Shown: positions 35,480 to 48,374, counted from the stretch's first letter. The stretch: 64,000 nucleotides of DNA from Ifrita kowaldi (GCA_013398055.1 VZRS01008262.1:174242-238241), one strand, 5' to 3'. Notes: generated from the sequence alone by a model not told the origin. Made by a program: numbers and translations.

Positions 35480-35830
35480 AGATTAAATCTGGTTAAAAAT
35501 CCTTATTTAGAGAGTGGCTAAAAACTGTTAAGCAGTTTAATCAACTTATAATGTAAATTTTGTTCCCTCGTATGCATTATTTATCCCCTGCAATAACCAT
35601 TGTACAATAAATGTTTGAAGAGTACACTCCCTAAAGCAATAGGAAAGCACAGTCTCTTGCTGTTACTCAGAGCTGTGAATGATACAGACATTGCCAGATA
35701 CATAATGGTTATCTGAGGAGTATGTAATTTATCCCACGAGTGAACTGCAAATCCCATAATTCAAAACTGCCTTAGTCACAAATGAATTATGGAGGTGTTT
35801 TTTACAAGTGGGAATAATCTCACATCCCAT
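35480..35830. promoter_or_regulatory. Candidate conserved noncoding element with SOX-type palindrome
   Basis: The core holds the 10-bp palindrome ATTGTACAAT at 35599-35608, two SOX-type half sites back to back. Farther right, CCATAATTC (35754-35762) and GAATTATGG (35784-35792) form a perfect 9-bp inverted repeat with a 21-base gap. CpG is retained at 35569 and 35737. No open frame. Confidence 0.45.
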
Positions 35831-37594
35831 CGATACTCATTATTGTATTTTTGGTTCATATCACCAAGATAATATTTTATTTCTTTTTTATTTTATTAAA
35901 ATTTCAAACTTGTTTGGCTTGTCTTTTTTGCCTTTAATTAGAACACTGTAAAGGCAGGAAGATTCTGCAGAAGTACACAGCCATCTTTTGTATATGTTCA
36001 CTTGGATATATAGAAAAGAAATAAATAAACCTCCAAATTAACAAGGAATAAATGCTTTCAACTGCTTTGTAATGAGCCCTTTTTTGGGTTAATTTCTGAA
36101 TAGTATCTGGGCAGAAATCACTATATGCATTTTTAAAGAATTTTCATTTCTGATTTCTTTTTTAATTGTAAAATAATTGGGAGAACTTTATTACCACAAG
36201 CATTTTTTTCCCAAAAAATTTAAAGGTTAATAGTCAAAAATGCTACAGAAATGAGCAGCAAAACCATTTTATTCTAAATGAAGAGACGTGCATTCTCTTA
36301 GACTTACATGAATAAAAAAAGGTACTGAAGTGACTAAAATCAGGTAAGCATTTTTGTGACCATCATGGAAGCACCAGAGGAAAAAACAGAAGGAACATCT
36401 CTTCAGCTCACTTTCTCTGCCAGTAATTCACCAAGTGCAACTGTCCTCATGGTACTGGTCTTACTCTCAGTACTACTTTTTGTTTCTCTTTGAATTACCA
36501 CTATAGCTTTCTTGATTGCCAGTGTGCATCTTTGTTTAGCATCTCAAGCAAATTAACTGAAGAGAAGGAAATAACATTTTCTTAACAGTGGTAAGCACAT
36601 AATGCTGAGAGGGCATTTGGTGCTGGGAATGTGTGTTTTCTTCCTAGCCAGAAATATGGGCATAAATGCAGTGAAGCTTTCTGACTGTGGGGATCCCTGC
36701 TCTTTCCCTCTTCTCTCCAGAAGAAGTTACATTTATTATGTTCTTTCTCATTGGTAAGCAAGATACACATTTTCTCATTTGCAGGGTAGCCTCTACTTTG
36801 TAAACTTCTGAGTCTTTTTCATTTAAAAAATAACAGAGTTCGGTCTTGGTTACCTGGGACCCCAGACATAGGAGCTGGTTTTATGTCATATGCAGACAAG
36901 AGGAAAAAGCAAACATGACTGTGTGAGAGCTTGGGGTTGAGGGCTGTTTCCTTTTTTTCCGACAGAGGGATACAATATTTCAAATTATAGGCAGTTGTGA
37001 AATTTTGGTTTACACAGTGCCAAAAATGTAAGTAGTTCTTGGGTCATTTAGATATTTCTCAAGGGGACAGTTGGAAAAGTTAATAAAAAAGCATTGTTTG
37101 AAGCCCAAAAATGTAATTTGTCAAGATTTACAGGCAGTATTAAAGACTTGAGGAACTAAGGGATTCAAAAATCTGCTTCTAACATAGCTGAGTGAGCTTT
37201 AGCTTTACTTTAGAAAGCAGTGTGTCTTCCTGGGTTAGCAGAAATTGTTAATGATAATATAGAATAGAAGGTTGGTGCAAGGGCTTCTCTTAAAAAAAAT
37301 ATGCTTTTTAGATCAATTCTCCTCTCTAAGGTCTCAGTATTACTTTGACTGAATAAAATTGTTCCTAGAGGGTTGTATTACAAAGGCTGAGTCTACCCTA
37401 TTTTGATGATTCCCAAACTTAAAGAGAGGCACACACCACAATAAATAAAAACACGCTGCTAGTAGCAGGCATTTAGAAGTCCCATACTGGTGAAAATTTG
37501 AAGCCAGCTATTCTCATCACAAATCAACCTTTCATGTTCTCAGCAGCAAACACTAAAAGAATGTCCTGGTTTAAAAATTTTAATACTTCTTTAC
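35831..37594. other. AT-rich intergenic DNA, nothing recognised
   Basis: Very AT-rich, particularly 35870-36250, with T-runs and A-runs. No gene or mobile element recognised. Confidence 0.5.
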
Positions 37595-37611
37595 TTTTTT
37601 TTTTTTTTTTT
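37595..37611. repeat. Poly-T tract (17 T)
   Basis: Uninterrupted T-run, immediately followed by the TTTAGGG-containing tandem duplication at 37621-37680. Confidence 0.9.
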
Positions 37612-37620
37612 CCCTTTCAA

Positions 37621-37680
37621 ATTTAGGGTTACTTGAGTGGCTTTAGGTGGATTTAGGGTTACACTGGTGGTTAGGGAAGG
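37621..37680. repeat. 30-bp tandem duplication with telomere-like TTTAGGG motifs
   Basis: Two 30-bp units (37621-37650, 37651-37680) each begin ATTTAGGGTTAC, then diverge to a GTGG segment and a third TTAGG-type motif. Four TTAGG(G) motifs occur in 60 bp. The vertebrate telomere repeat is TTAGGG, but the spacing is not tandem hexamers, so this is not a true interstitial telomere. Confidence 0.6.
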
Positions 37681-38818
37681 TGTCTGAAGAGGTCATTGAA
37701 AACCTTGCACTCACAAACAAGGGCAAAGTTTTGTTACTTGCTTCACTCTCCAGACTGGCATTAGAAGGCATTGTGTTATTACGGCTCCCATCTCACAAGA
37801 CAGACATAAACCTGGAGATTCATCCATGTATATATAAATAAAAGTCCAGACTCTCTGCCATGAGTTGCATCAGTTTTATTAATACTGAAGCTCAAATTCC
37901 AAATTCATTCTTCCTACTTGAATCCCCCTGAAGTTGTTACAAGCAGTTTACTGGCTGCCTGTAATTGCTGGATACTATTTCTGTTCATGATAAATACATG
38001 CTACACTGCACAAGTGGCTTCATTTCAGAGACAGTTACATGCTCCCGTGCTTAAGCAGTTTACAAAAAGTATGGAAGACCACTTGAAATCCTTTTAGGAA
38101 ACATTGTGAGCTTTGAGATTCTGGTGGTTAGGGAGACTAAGGCTAAGCTCTGAATGTTCACAAAAAGCACTTGATACAGCACAGTGTTTTCTTTCTTTTA
38201 AAATTTTAGAGGTAAGGGGTTCCAGAAAAAATGAGGTGGTAGTACAGATTGCCTTGGAGCACTTCATACACAAGCTGAACCCAAAGCAGCTATACATCTA
38301 TAGGAAATTAGCTTCTCTTGTACTGATGGAGAACTGCTTCTACTGACGGAGAACTGAGACCAGGAACATACCTCAGGCAGACAGGCAGAGCAAGGAAAGG
38401 CTCCCAAACCCATGTGCACCCCCACTCTGTTTCAGTCATGGGTCAGTCTCCCAAAACCATGCTAGTGCAGAATGGCTCTGCCCCACCTCCATCACAGGGC
38501 TGGTGCTGTAAGCTACAAGACAGCCAATCTCATGCAAAGGACACAACCTAATGCAATTCCAATATAAATTATGTATGAACATTGTAGCACAAGACAGTTG
38601 GAAAGCACATTGTTTAATTCAGCAATTCAATCACGTTTGTTGTTAGTGTACAGTATTGTCCACTATAGTTAGAGAAGGGAACTGTCTCAGAGTCAAGAGG
38701 ATCAAAAACAGTCTATGAGAGCCAACTGAAAAAGGCTATTGTACTTAGCTGACTGAAGTGGAGAATGAAGTACTCTCCCTCAATTAAGGAAAGTGTGGTG
38801 GAGCTGATTAACCTGCTT
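37681..38818. other. Intergenic DNA with one 20-bp tandem duplication
   Basis: No gene recognised. Two 20-bp units at 38321-38340 and 38341-38360 share TACTGA(T/C)GGAGAACTG. The open frames here are short. Confidence 0.5.
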
Positions 38819-38832
38819 GTTACCTTGGTAAC
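38819..38832. promoter_or_regulatory. Perfect RFX-type X-box
   Basis: The bases GTTACCTTGGTAAC form two perfect inverted half sites, GTTACC and GGTAAC, with a 2-base spacer. This matches the X-box bound by RFX dimers, which control ciliary and some neural genes. A homeodomain core (GATTAACC) lies about 12 bases upstream. There is no nearby gene to assign it to. Confidence 0.5.
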
Positions 38833-39343
38833 CTGAGATTTAGATTGTGAATGAATACGTAAGGCTGTGGATACCTTTCATCAGGCAAGAGTCTGGTGAA
38901 CAGTTTGAGTGAGAGAACTGCAGGGCTGAAAGGTACTGGCACTTAATCTGTTTATGAGACAACACTTAATTTATAAGAGGTAGTCATTACTACTGTATAT
39001 GTAAGTCACCAATAAATAGAATGACAGCTTTGTGCTATGCTCCAATCTGCCATGCAGGCTGTGCACACAGACCTAAACACTCAAAATCCTTCGTCGGTGC
39101 AATTCCTCTGAGCCACCACAAATGCTACCTGGCTTTGGGTTGGGCTGAGATCTCACAGCATCCCCTGAAATCACCAGAGCTCCTGCATGCAAAGTGCCCA
39201 TGCTTTGGGCACTTGTGCACCTCATCTCGCTGTTCACGTCATTCTTTGTCTTTTGTGCATCTCAGACTAATGGATAAGACTTCATATTTATTAACATTAA
39301 GCATCTTTCACCAGCTCTCCACCCCTTTGTAGAAAAGGCCCGA
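38833..39343. other. Intergenic DNA, nothing recognised
   Basis: No gene recognised. A 103-codon plus-strand frame (39021-39332) is Cys/His/Leu-rich with no domain. Confidence 0.5.
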
Positions 39344-39430
39344 GGCTACATTCTCCCCTCAGTTACACCTGTCCAATCCCATTGACTTCAGTAAGATTGA
39401 ACAGGTGTAAGCAAGGAGAAAATTTGGCCC
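39344..39430. mobile_element. Foldback (MITE-like) repeat, copy 1
   Basis: Left arm 39344-39372 and right arm 39401-39430 are imperfect reverse complements. The outer ends read GGCTACATTCTCC and, on the opposite strand, GGCCAAATTTTCTCC; the inner ends are TTACACCTGT on both. The loop carries CATTGACTTCAGTAAG. I recognise this palindromic theme (CATTGACTTCA centre, TTACACC inner arms, AATTTGGCC ends) as a very common old interspersed repeat of turtles, crocodilians and birds, but cannot give its database name. About 87 bp, no coding capacity. Confidence 0.65.
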
Positions 39431-40859
39431 CCTGTTGTCTATGAATTGCATTATCTGTGTTCACCACTGCCTTGACTTTATGTCGCTGGCAAGTATAATT
39501 AATTTATAGTTTGTCTTATTCTCTTAGTTGTTTAATAAATAGATGAAAACAGAAGACTCCTGAGGGACTTACTCCAGTTACCTGTAATAGAAACTCCCCT
39601 ACTGATACAGCTTCTTCAGGAATATCCCTAATACCTCGGCTTCTTTTTATCAATTCTTTATGAATTTTCATTATCTTTGGATTTTGCAGTACTGCAGAAT
39701 CACATTTCTTGTGTGCCACGACGATTTGTTAGGAAAAAAATGGTGATTCCTCTAACTTTTGAAAATGGAGCTATCTTAAACTGAAAATATCTTCTATTTG
39801 ACTCTTGCAAAGACCAATATCTGCACTTAGCATGAGGAACACCATCAACTAGTACTTAGTTAAAATAAATCACATTGCCGTAAACACCGTTGCTTGAATT
39901 AAAACAAAGACAAAATCAAGGAGTATTCAGGGAAGACAGTTGACTCTTTAGAGTTCACTGGTTTTGTCAGCCTAAATTGAAGCTTACTGAATAGTAGTTA
40001 CTGTTAGCCTAAGTTTTCCATCTGACCACCTTCCAAAGGTTTCAGCACTAAATTTATTCTTTATTAAACTAGGACTGTATAAAGCTGTTTCTTGATACCA
40101 GCATAATCAGTTGAAGGTAGGCAAACAGTCAACTAAAGCAGAAAAGAAAAACTTCACCTCAGTGAGAAAACCCCTCCCATGAGATCATCATGACTAATTC
40201 CAATAGAACCAGTAAATTTAAGGTTAATATACTTTAACCACAAAGAAAGAAATTAGAAATTCTTACATGTCTTCCATATGGGACTTTTTAGCTTTCCAAG
40301 TGCTTTACAATATGCACTACCAGCAACCCTATCTTGTAAGTGTGTCAGAAAAAGGCACATTTAAGCCAAAGGTCATCCAGGAGGTCAAAGGCAGAACCCG
40401 CGTTCCAAGGTCCAATTTAGCATGCTGTTCTCTAGGCCAAACCTATTGTATACTACAAGAAGTCAAATGAGTTGAATCCCGTTCCAATATGCTCACGTCA
40501 CAGACACTGAAACCTCTGCACATTCCTGTGCAAAAAATCCCCCAGTCTGACTTGGCTAGTATAATATTTTCACTTTTTGCATTTTTTAAATACTGTCCCT
40601 GGCTTCCTCTAAACTTCTAGCCAAACCTAGGCAGCGTTGAGAAGTTTACAAAATTGGGGTGTTGAATGATTGACAGTGCTTTTTTCTGTATTAGTGATGC
40701 ATTTAGAGTAATTATTGAATGGCCGTTCAGTCAAGAGCAGGCCACCCACTCCACATGTGGCACTCTTCTCACCTTCTACTAAATTAATGTCTCTCCTCCT
40801 AGACATATGGATTTCCTGTCATGAGAACAATCTCCTTTTAGTAGAGATACAACAGACTA
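39431..40859. other. Intergenic DNA, nothing recognised
   Basis: No gene or repeat recognised. Short frames only. Confidence 0.5.
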
Positions 40860-41210
40860 TTTTGCCAGCATTGTGCAACTTTCAGCTGATAACTGGAGCT
40901 CAATGTATTATGCATGCTCTACTGTTCTAATAAATACAGGATTGACTTGTTTACTACCAGAACTGTTGTCTCGATTAGCACTGTGTTTCTCTAGGCCATT
41001 ATTCATTGGTGAGAGGAACCTGCTTGGTTCTCCATTAATCCAACTGTGTGAAACAAACTGGTTAATTTTTCAGCTTGTGTTGCTTGTTACTTAATGAGGA
41101 GAAATCGATTATTTTATTGCTGTCATTAACACCCTATTTATGAAGTGCAATATCGCTTATTTTTCTACTTCGAGCAACAAATAAGAACGTCTTGTTTCTC
41201 CACTGAGATT
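40860..41210. promoter_or_regulatory. Candidate conserved noncoding element
   Basis: Repeat-free block with TATTATGCATGC (POU type), CTCCATTAATCC, GTTACTTAATGAGG, AAATCGATTATTT and GTCATTAACACC segments. CpG retained at about 40972, 41107, 41152 and 41171. Frames up to 73 codons on the plus strand lack domains. One of the clearer enhancer-like blocks. Confidence 0.45.
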
Positions 41211-44200
41211 CTGTGTCAAAAGTTACCTCACTTGGGCAAAATGGCATCCAGAGTCCACAGCACAGAGACCTGGAATAGTCTTCAAGAGAAGCTCTTTGAC
41301 TACCATTAATCAGGAATGATTTTCCCTTCTCGTTACTGGAGTTGATACAGGTTTGGTATCTAGGATCCAGAGCTCATTCGCTCTGGTTGCTCATGTATCT
41401 CCAAAGATTCTAAATAGGAAAATACCCTTAATCTACCCAAACATTGAAACTCCACCCATATTTCTACATCTTATACAGCATCTAACAAGGAATTCCCCAG
41501 TGGGACTAAAAGGGTTCTTCAGACTACCAATAAAGTCACAACAAAGACTTGCATTTTGTTTAGTGCAGGCAATAGACAGCTGCTAGCCAAGGTCTGCTGC
41601 CCTGTCTAGGGATAAGGCTGCCCACTCAAGATGCACCAAAGCCAACCAGACCTCTGGCTATTGTCACAGTGAGCTGGGAAAGAGGAATTATAATGAGTGG
41701 GAAAAAAGCCCTGCAAAGAAGTATCAGGACCGAAAGAGAGAATGGACTGAGAAATGAAGGAAACATGTCCACGGAAGAAGAAAATCCAAGGATAAAGCTG
41801 TAGTTTAAAAGATTAGACATAATATTGGTAAAGCACAAGAATTAAGACAGCCATAGCTGCTGCAGGAGCAAGCTGCTCAGAAGCTGGGTGTATAGGATAG
41901 CCCAGGTCCCCAAACACAGGGGCCCCTGGTCTGCATATTAGATCTGTAAGCATCCAGTCTGGTTATGTAAAGTGACAAGCATCCAGCATGCTCTATGTAG
42001 CCCTCCACAGATTTTAGACTGCCAATTCTGAAAACTTAGGTCAACACAGTATCCATTGATGAGTAGCAGACATATTTAATTACCTTCAAAATATTATGGT
42101 CATTAAAAGTCCAAGATATTTTTCACAGTGCTGCCAACGTCATGACTTGTCCACAAACAGATACCATCTTAGAAAGATATATTCTGGGCAGAAAGGAAGC
42201 CAGAGGTCTAATCCTGTCCTTTCCAATTCTTTCTGGACATCTCTTGAATCACTGTAGAGATTAACTTCAACTTTACAACAGTTAAGTTTTCTGCTGTGGT
42301 ACTACCTGGAATGACCAAGCTGCTGGATGAGGACTAGCCCTCCAATTTTTTTGGCTTGTTTCTCAGTCTGCCACAATTCTGATACTTTTATTCATCTGCT
42401 CATCTGGTATAACGTTGTAGAGTCAACCTCTCATCAGCATTTGCATTCAATTGCCACCTCTGCTGGGGCTACACTGCAATTGTTTATGGTTGTTTTGAGG
42501 GGACACCGACCATACTGGAAGGACAAAGAAAATCCACAACAGGACCATTTCTGTAGAAGAAAAGAATTTTAACCCTGCACTTCTTAGTAGTCAAAAAATA
42601 TACATCTCACTTTAATTTTGTGTCAGCTGGAAGCACAATACCTGTAAAACTAGTCATGCTTCAAAAGAAGGATGGAAACTAAAAGGAAAAAAAGTCAACC
42701 AAAAAAAATCTACTTTCCCTTCAGATCTGAGAGTCCATTGAGTGCACCCTTTTGCATTGCACTAAAACACAGCAAGAAAGAGTGTTCTTGTAGCATTTCA
42801 AAGAGAAGCCAAACATGCAGGGATCACTGTTTCTCATGTTACTTTGGAGAGAAGAAGGACTGTGGTAGCTGGGAGACTCCCAGACAGCAACAAAAAAATT
42901 TTCTTGAAAGGACTGACATATAGTAGTGTCCACAGGACATCACTGATACAGTTCACTGGCTCCCTAGAAACCTGAACCTGTCCTTGGTGGTATCATCTGA
43001 GGTGACTATTACTGAACAGGATGATATCACTGTAAGAGTTCTTTCTTGCAGTCCTCAGAAGCACTTGTAAAGAGAATCACAATACACACGAAAGTCAGAA
43101 AGTTGCTATGTGGAGACAGCTATCTTTTTGCAGAACATATTGTATCAAGGAATCTCTGATGTAAAGCTATCTCTGCCTCTCTTCAGCTTGTCCCATAGGT
43201 TGTCACTTAAATAAAAGCATGATTTTGTTACAGCATGCTTCCCATCTTGTTCAGTTTGTACAGGCCAATATTAAACTACATCTCCCATATGGTGTCACCA
43301 ATTCATAAACACAAAAAGACCAGCCAATCTACAATGAACTGGTAGATACAGGAGAAAAAATACCCACAGGGATTTAATTCTAAAGCTCAGGAGAAAAGAG
43401 GTGAGGGAAGAGGTTGGATAATTTTATTCCCGGTTTAACTAAAACCTGCTGTAATTTTCCAGATAAGCCATTTAAGCTCTATGCCTCCTGTATGTCCTCT
43501 CCTCTGAAGCAATGGAGCTGAAGCAAATCCATTTGGGGAAGAGAGTGAAGCATTACAGCTCTGATCTGGCAAGAATCTGCCTAATTTCTTACATGTCAAG
43601 TAAGTCTGAAGGAGGGAAGGTCCCGGCCATGACTTTCATGTGAAGAACATTGCTGCACTCAGTAGATACAGTCTAAGAATCAGACTGACCTTTGCACTCC
43701 AGTGGGGTCCTTCTTCCTCCCACCACTAACCATGCAGCCAGGGCTGTGAACCAGAGAGCATTAACACACACAAGGATGAAAAATAGGCAGGGTACATCTT
43801 TAGATCATTGCACAGGCAGATTACCTAAGTACTGCTAGAAAAGATACTGCTTATTTTAGGAAAAATAGACACTTTCTTGCCTTCTAGTGGTGTTCGTGGT
43901 CAAACAAATGTTCTTCATCCCTATAAAGGCTGCACTCATCCTGGAAATGTGAATTATTTTCTCTTTATTATTCTCTATTGTTATTCTCTCTTTATCTCCA
44001 GATTTTGAGCACCTATCTCACCACTAAGCCTTCCTGAAGGGAGTAATTTGTTACAGTTTTTTGCAGTGTTTTCTTCCTAAATAACATTTACTGTATTGTG
44101 CTATTCTGAGAAGTGACATTATGAAAGCAGCAACAAAGGGCTCCATGTTCAGAGAGGCTTACAAGATTCCTAATTAAATATGGTTAAAACACACCTCAAA

Positions 44201-47200
44201 GAGTGCCAGATATGTAACTTTCATCCTGAAGACTCAAGGTGAGATCTGACCGTCAGCCAGGCTCTCCCTTTACTTCACAGCATTACCAACAGTGTTGCAG
44301 CTGCAGCACGAAGTACTGACTGACAGCTTCACTGGGGCTCTGACGCTTTACAGCAGTGAAAGATCTGTCCCCAGGGATCTCCTCAGCAATGCTCCCCTAA
44401 GCAGGTCCCTCCCTGGGATCTGCAGCATCCTCTGAAATGCCAGAGCTCAGCCACTGTAGCGAGCAGGAGCTGAGCATCTGGGGAACTACATTCTGGTACA
44501 ATAGAGCAAGAACCAGTATAGGGTGTATCCAAGACCTCCTCTAATGACCTAACTGAAATGGTTTAAGAATTACCAACCCAGAAGTTTGCTTCAGCTTCAA
44601 TGGCTGCCACATGTTGCAAGTACCTTTATGTGGACTAAACCCTTTTAATACAATTTAAATTTACCTGGGTGTGATTGCCCTGAAACAGTCCAGGAGTTCA
44701 CATAGGATTTATTTGACAGCTGATCTGTATGCTGTATTAATCTTCAGCTATGGGGCAGTAGTGAACCAGCAGTGGTAGGTTCTCATGCTGCTCAGTCATA
44801 TCTGCACCTGTTATTGCCCTGCTCTGCCCCCTTCACAGGAGTTAAATGGATTTTTTTCTAGATAGCTGAAAGGCAAAGGTCCTGTCTGAAATAATGTTTG
44901 AGTACTTCAGGTTTTTATTGTAGATCATATATGTGATAGAATAGCCACAGTTTCACCTAGGCAGCTACTTCTATTACTTAAACCAAAATAAATTATATAT
45001 AACACCTGCTTTAGATATCAAAGTGGAAAAGCACAGCTACTCATCCATATCGAACTGATGTACTATTTTTCAGAGCAGAATCACATCTTGAACAAAAAAA
45101 AAAGCTTTTTAAATGTTAAAGGCAATTAATTTTTTTCTTGTTACCGTGCATTTGTGCTGTGTGCTAAACTCTTCTGTTTTCTCCATTCCTCTTTATCTTC
45201 TAATGGAATCAACCATGGCAGTTGCAACCAAGGATGCAAATAGGTTCTCAGAAATATATAGCTGTTTTTTCTGTGAACCAGCAGCAACTGGTTGGACAGG
45301 AATGGCCCTTCTCCCATTAGATATTACGCTCATCCTGCCCATAATATGCTCAGTCTCATCTAACCTAAGGGAACTGTTTCCTTTATTCATTTCCCCACCA
45401 AACTGCAAACACCACAATAACATATTCTGTCTAAGAGAAATAAAAAGGTTCCTGTAGCTATAGTTTGGGTTGTGAATGCTGCTGAAAGAGGTCATCTCTG
45501 TTAATGGCATGTGAGAAGTATGTATACAAACGTGCTCACTGCTGGGCAATCACTAGCCTTTAATGTGTGGAGAAATCAGCAGAGACTCATATGTATGTTT
45601 TATTAATTCTTCCTCTATCTTGGTCTGTGCAGGCCGGGTGCATGCAGTTATTTAGGAATTTACATAGCATTGGTTCTAAGGTTTGAGGACAGATAAGAAA
45701 ACTGATTAACTACCATACAAATAAATCCAGCAATGTCTTTGAAGAGTCAAGGCCTCCATATAGTCATGCTGCTGTTCTGCTGAAACACTGTGAAGCAGGA
45801 AGCTAGCACCTACCAAACCAGGAAGGTGAGCTACAGCTCACAGTCACCTTGTTCTGACACTGAACAGAAGAATCACACCCAATTCCCCATCTAGTCCAAT
45901 GTTTTGTTTGCCCTGTGAATTTTAAAGACAAAGAGGAACAAAATGTCCAACGATTCAGGCACACTGTCTAAAGATACATACAAATTTTTACTTCCCTTAC
46001 AAATAGAGTTACTTTCTAGTTGCCTAAAAAAAAAAAAGAGTAAAAAATACCAAACTCAACACAAACAAACAAAATATCTCCACCAAAAAAAATATCCTCA
46101 AAACTCTGCAGCTTTTCCTATTCTGTTTGAAAAAAGTAGAACATATTGTTCTATGTGTAGCTTTTTTCTGGCTTGCTTTCCAGCTCAAAAGCCTAAGTTG
46201 GGGAACAAGGAGACATTCTCCTTGTTTTCTAAGGGAAGCTTGGAAGACTGAGTTTTTTGCAACAGATGTATGAAAGTAGGTCCCAGAATACAAGGCAGGT
46301 GACCAAAACATGGACTACAACAACAAGCAGCACAGAAACAGCCAAAGTACATGGCAATTGATTCTGAAGAAATAACTGCAATATGTGTAGGGCAATATTC
46401 AGATTTCAGTTCTTAAAGTCACTCAAAGCAGTAAGCATGATCAGCAGCTGCTCTGTAAGGATCACATAACTGAGAGGTATTTGAATCAGAAACATGGGAC
46501 TGTCCTTCATAAACCAAGTTACATTATGTTCAGGTTAGTTTCCACACTTCCATACACAACATCATAGGCAGAGAGCTAGATGTGTTTTTACCCTGTACAT
46601 ATTAAATAGACACAATGTACAGACAACAACAGCTGCTTATGAGCCTTACTCTAGAGCAGGGAAGAGCTCAAATGTTTGCTCCCTTATTCACAAAGACAGT
46701 AAGTGTATCAGCATCTGTGAATAGCCTCTACCATCAGGAGAGTCTTTGTCAAGGATAAACTAAATAAAATTTCCACAAAGTGTGAAAGATCAGTCTCATT
46801 TCTTATTCTGACAGAATCATGAATAGTCACTTAAAGTTTGAATGCCAGCTGTAATCTCACTCCAAGAAACTTTCCCAAAGCCAAGATGGCTTCATGATCA
46901 AAAAGACAATAACTGCACAGAAGCAGAAAAAAGAAGGCTTACAGTATGTAGTCTTACAAAAATGTAAAAGACCATGTTTGATTGCATAGATACATCCATG
47001 GTACAGGGTGAGGGTAAGGCTTACATATAAGACAGACTTGTTTCACATACCTGGTTCTGAAATGTGTCAGGAGCAGACCTACATCCAGTGGGAAGTCTCA
47101 TATGTAGAAGACAAAGGTGAGCTTCTTCCCCATGAGCACCTCTCTTTTTGCCATGCCCAAGCAAGGCTGTGAACAACTTGGCAAGCAGGCACAGAATGGT

Positions 47201-47707
47201 GAGCTTCTGTCCCTCAGTCCCTACAGACTTTACCTGGCAAGTTCTTGGTGGAATGAGATTCTCTTCTCTTCAGAAGACCCTGGCCAGATGAGGCCTGCAA
47301 TAACCTGTGAAAATTTACCTTCAGAGAAGACAAACCACTAGGAAGTGACAAAAATGGACACCTAATTGTCTGGGTATTGATCAGGCACAAATCTCTATTT
47401 CCAGCAGAAGTGTCTAGATCTCTCCACAGAGGAGGTCGTTCTCATTCACTATCCCTAAGGGATCTGATACCAATGCATGAAGAAAAATTTTTAGTTTTTT
47501 CCATAACTTACCCTTATTCCATTACATCTCAGGGCTCTGGTTGGGACCAAGAACACAAAATGATGGGTTCACTGCTTTCTGGTTAATCCACTCCTGTGGC
47601 AGCAGGAATTAACATCTGATAAGGCCACGCTAGTCTACACCATGGCTGAATGGGTGTCTCCAGAAGGCTGTAAAACCTTGACACAGCAGGATATATGTCT
47701 CCAGTGA
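41211..47707. other. Intergenic DNA, nothing recognised
   Basis: About 6.5 kb, the longest stretch without any feature I can support. It has A-rich runs (42680-42712, 45091-45101, 46026-46037) and a TTATTCTCT short repeat near 43955-43990. Frames such as 45113-45457 plus (114 codons) and 45193-45549 minus (118 codons) overlap on opposite strands and have no domain. Confidence 0.55.
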
Positions 47708-47797
47708 GTCAAATTCTACTCTCAGTGGGAAGGAAATAAACTCAGAGTGATTACATATGGACTCACATCAACACCAGTCCTGAAAGCAGAATCTGAC
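47708..47797. mobile_element. Foldback (MITE-like) repeat, copy 2
   Basis: Left outer arm GTCAAATTCTACTCTCAGT (47708-47726) pairs with the reverse complement of the right outer arm, GTCAGATTCTGCTTTCAGG (47779-47797), at 15 of 19 positions. An ACACCAG segment sits inside the right arm. Length (90 bp), arm sequence and order match copy 1 at 39344-39430, which supports a real repeat family and not a chance inverted repeat. Old and degenerate. Confidence 0.6.
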
Positions 47798-48374
47798 TGA
47801 CTGTATCTGCCCTAGCTGATTTTACTAATGACGGATTTTTTTAGCATGAGCCACATTTAAATCTCCCATCAGTACAGAAAGAACTCTGCATAAGTTGGCA
47901 CAAAATAGGATCTTTTCTGCTCAGGCTAGCGGTGCTCCTGCTGGACAGGGCTGAGCTGAAGTTCCCTGGCACTCCAGGCAAAGGCAAGTATCACTATGGA
48001 CTCTAGGACCCAAGCAATTCAATGCTGATTAAACCACTTACCTTTGAGAAGATAGGGGCCAATGGTGCTTAAAGTGGGGTGAGGCTCAATGTTTTGCTGA
48101 CTGCTGTTGAAATTGGTAACAGACTTTGCATATTATATCACCAGGTTTTTTTGGTTGTATTTCACATGCAGTGTTTTTCTGCTTTTGACTTTGAGGTGTG
48201 AGGGGGAAGGCTCTAATCATATGGCCTTGTGCAGATGCTCCATTTGCATTTCTATTAATCCAGGCCCTCCTGGAGACGTTTGAGCATAGGCACAGCATGC
48301 TCTGCGTTTGAACTTGTGAGAACCCACACCACTGCTTAATAACTTAATACATATGTATAGCCTCCTTCAGCAGC
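47798..48374. other. Intergenic DNA, nothing recognised
   Basis: No gene or repeat recognised. Confidence 0.5.

Noticed and set aside
37621..37680. Interstitial telomere array
   Set aside because: Motifs are spaced about 20-30 bp apart and not in tandem hexamers.
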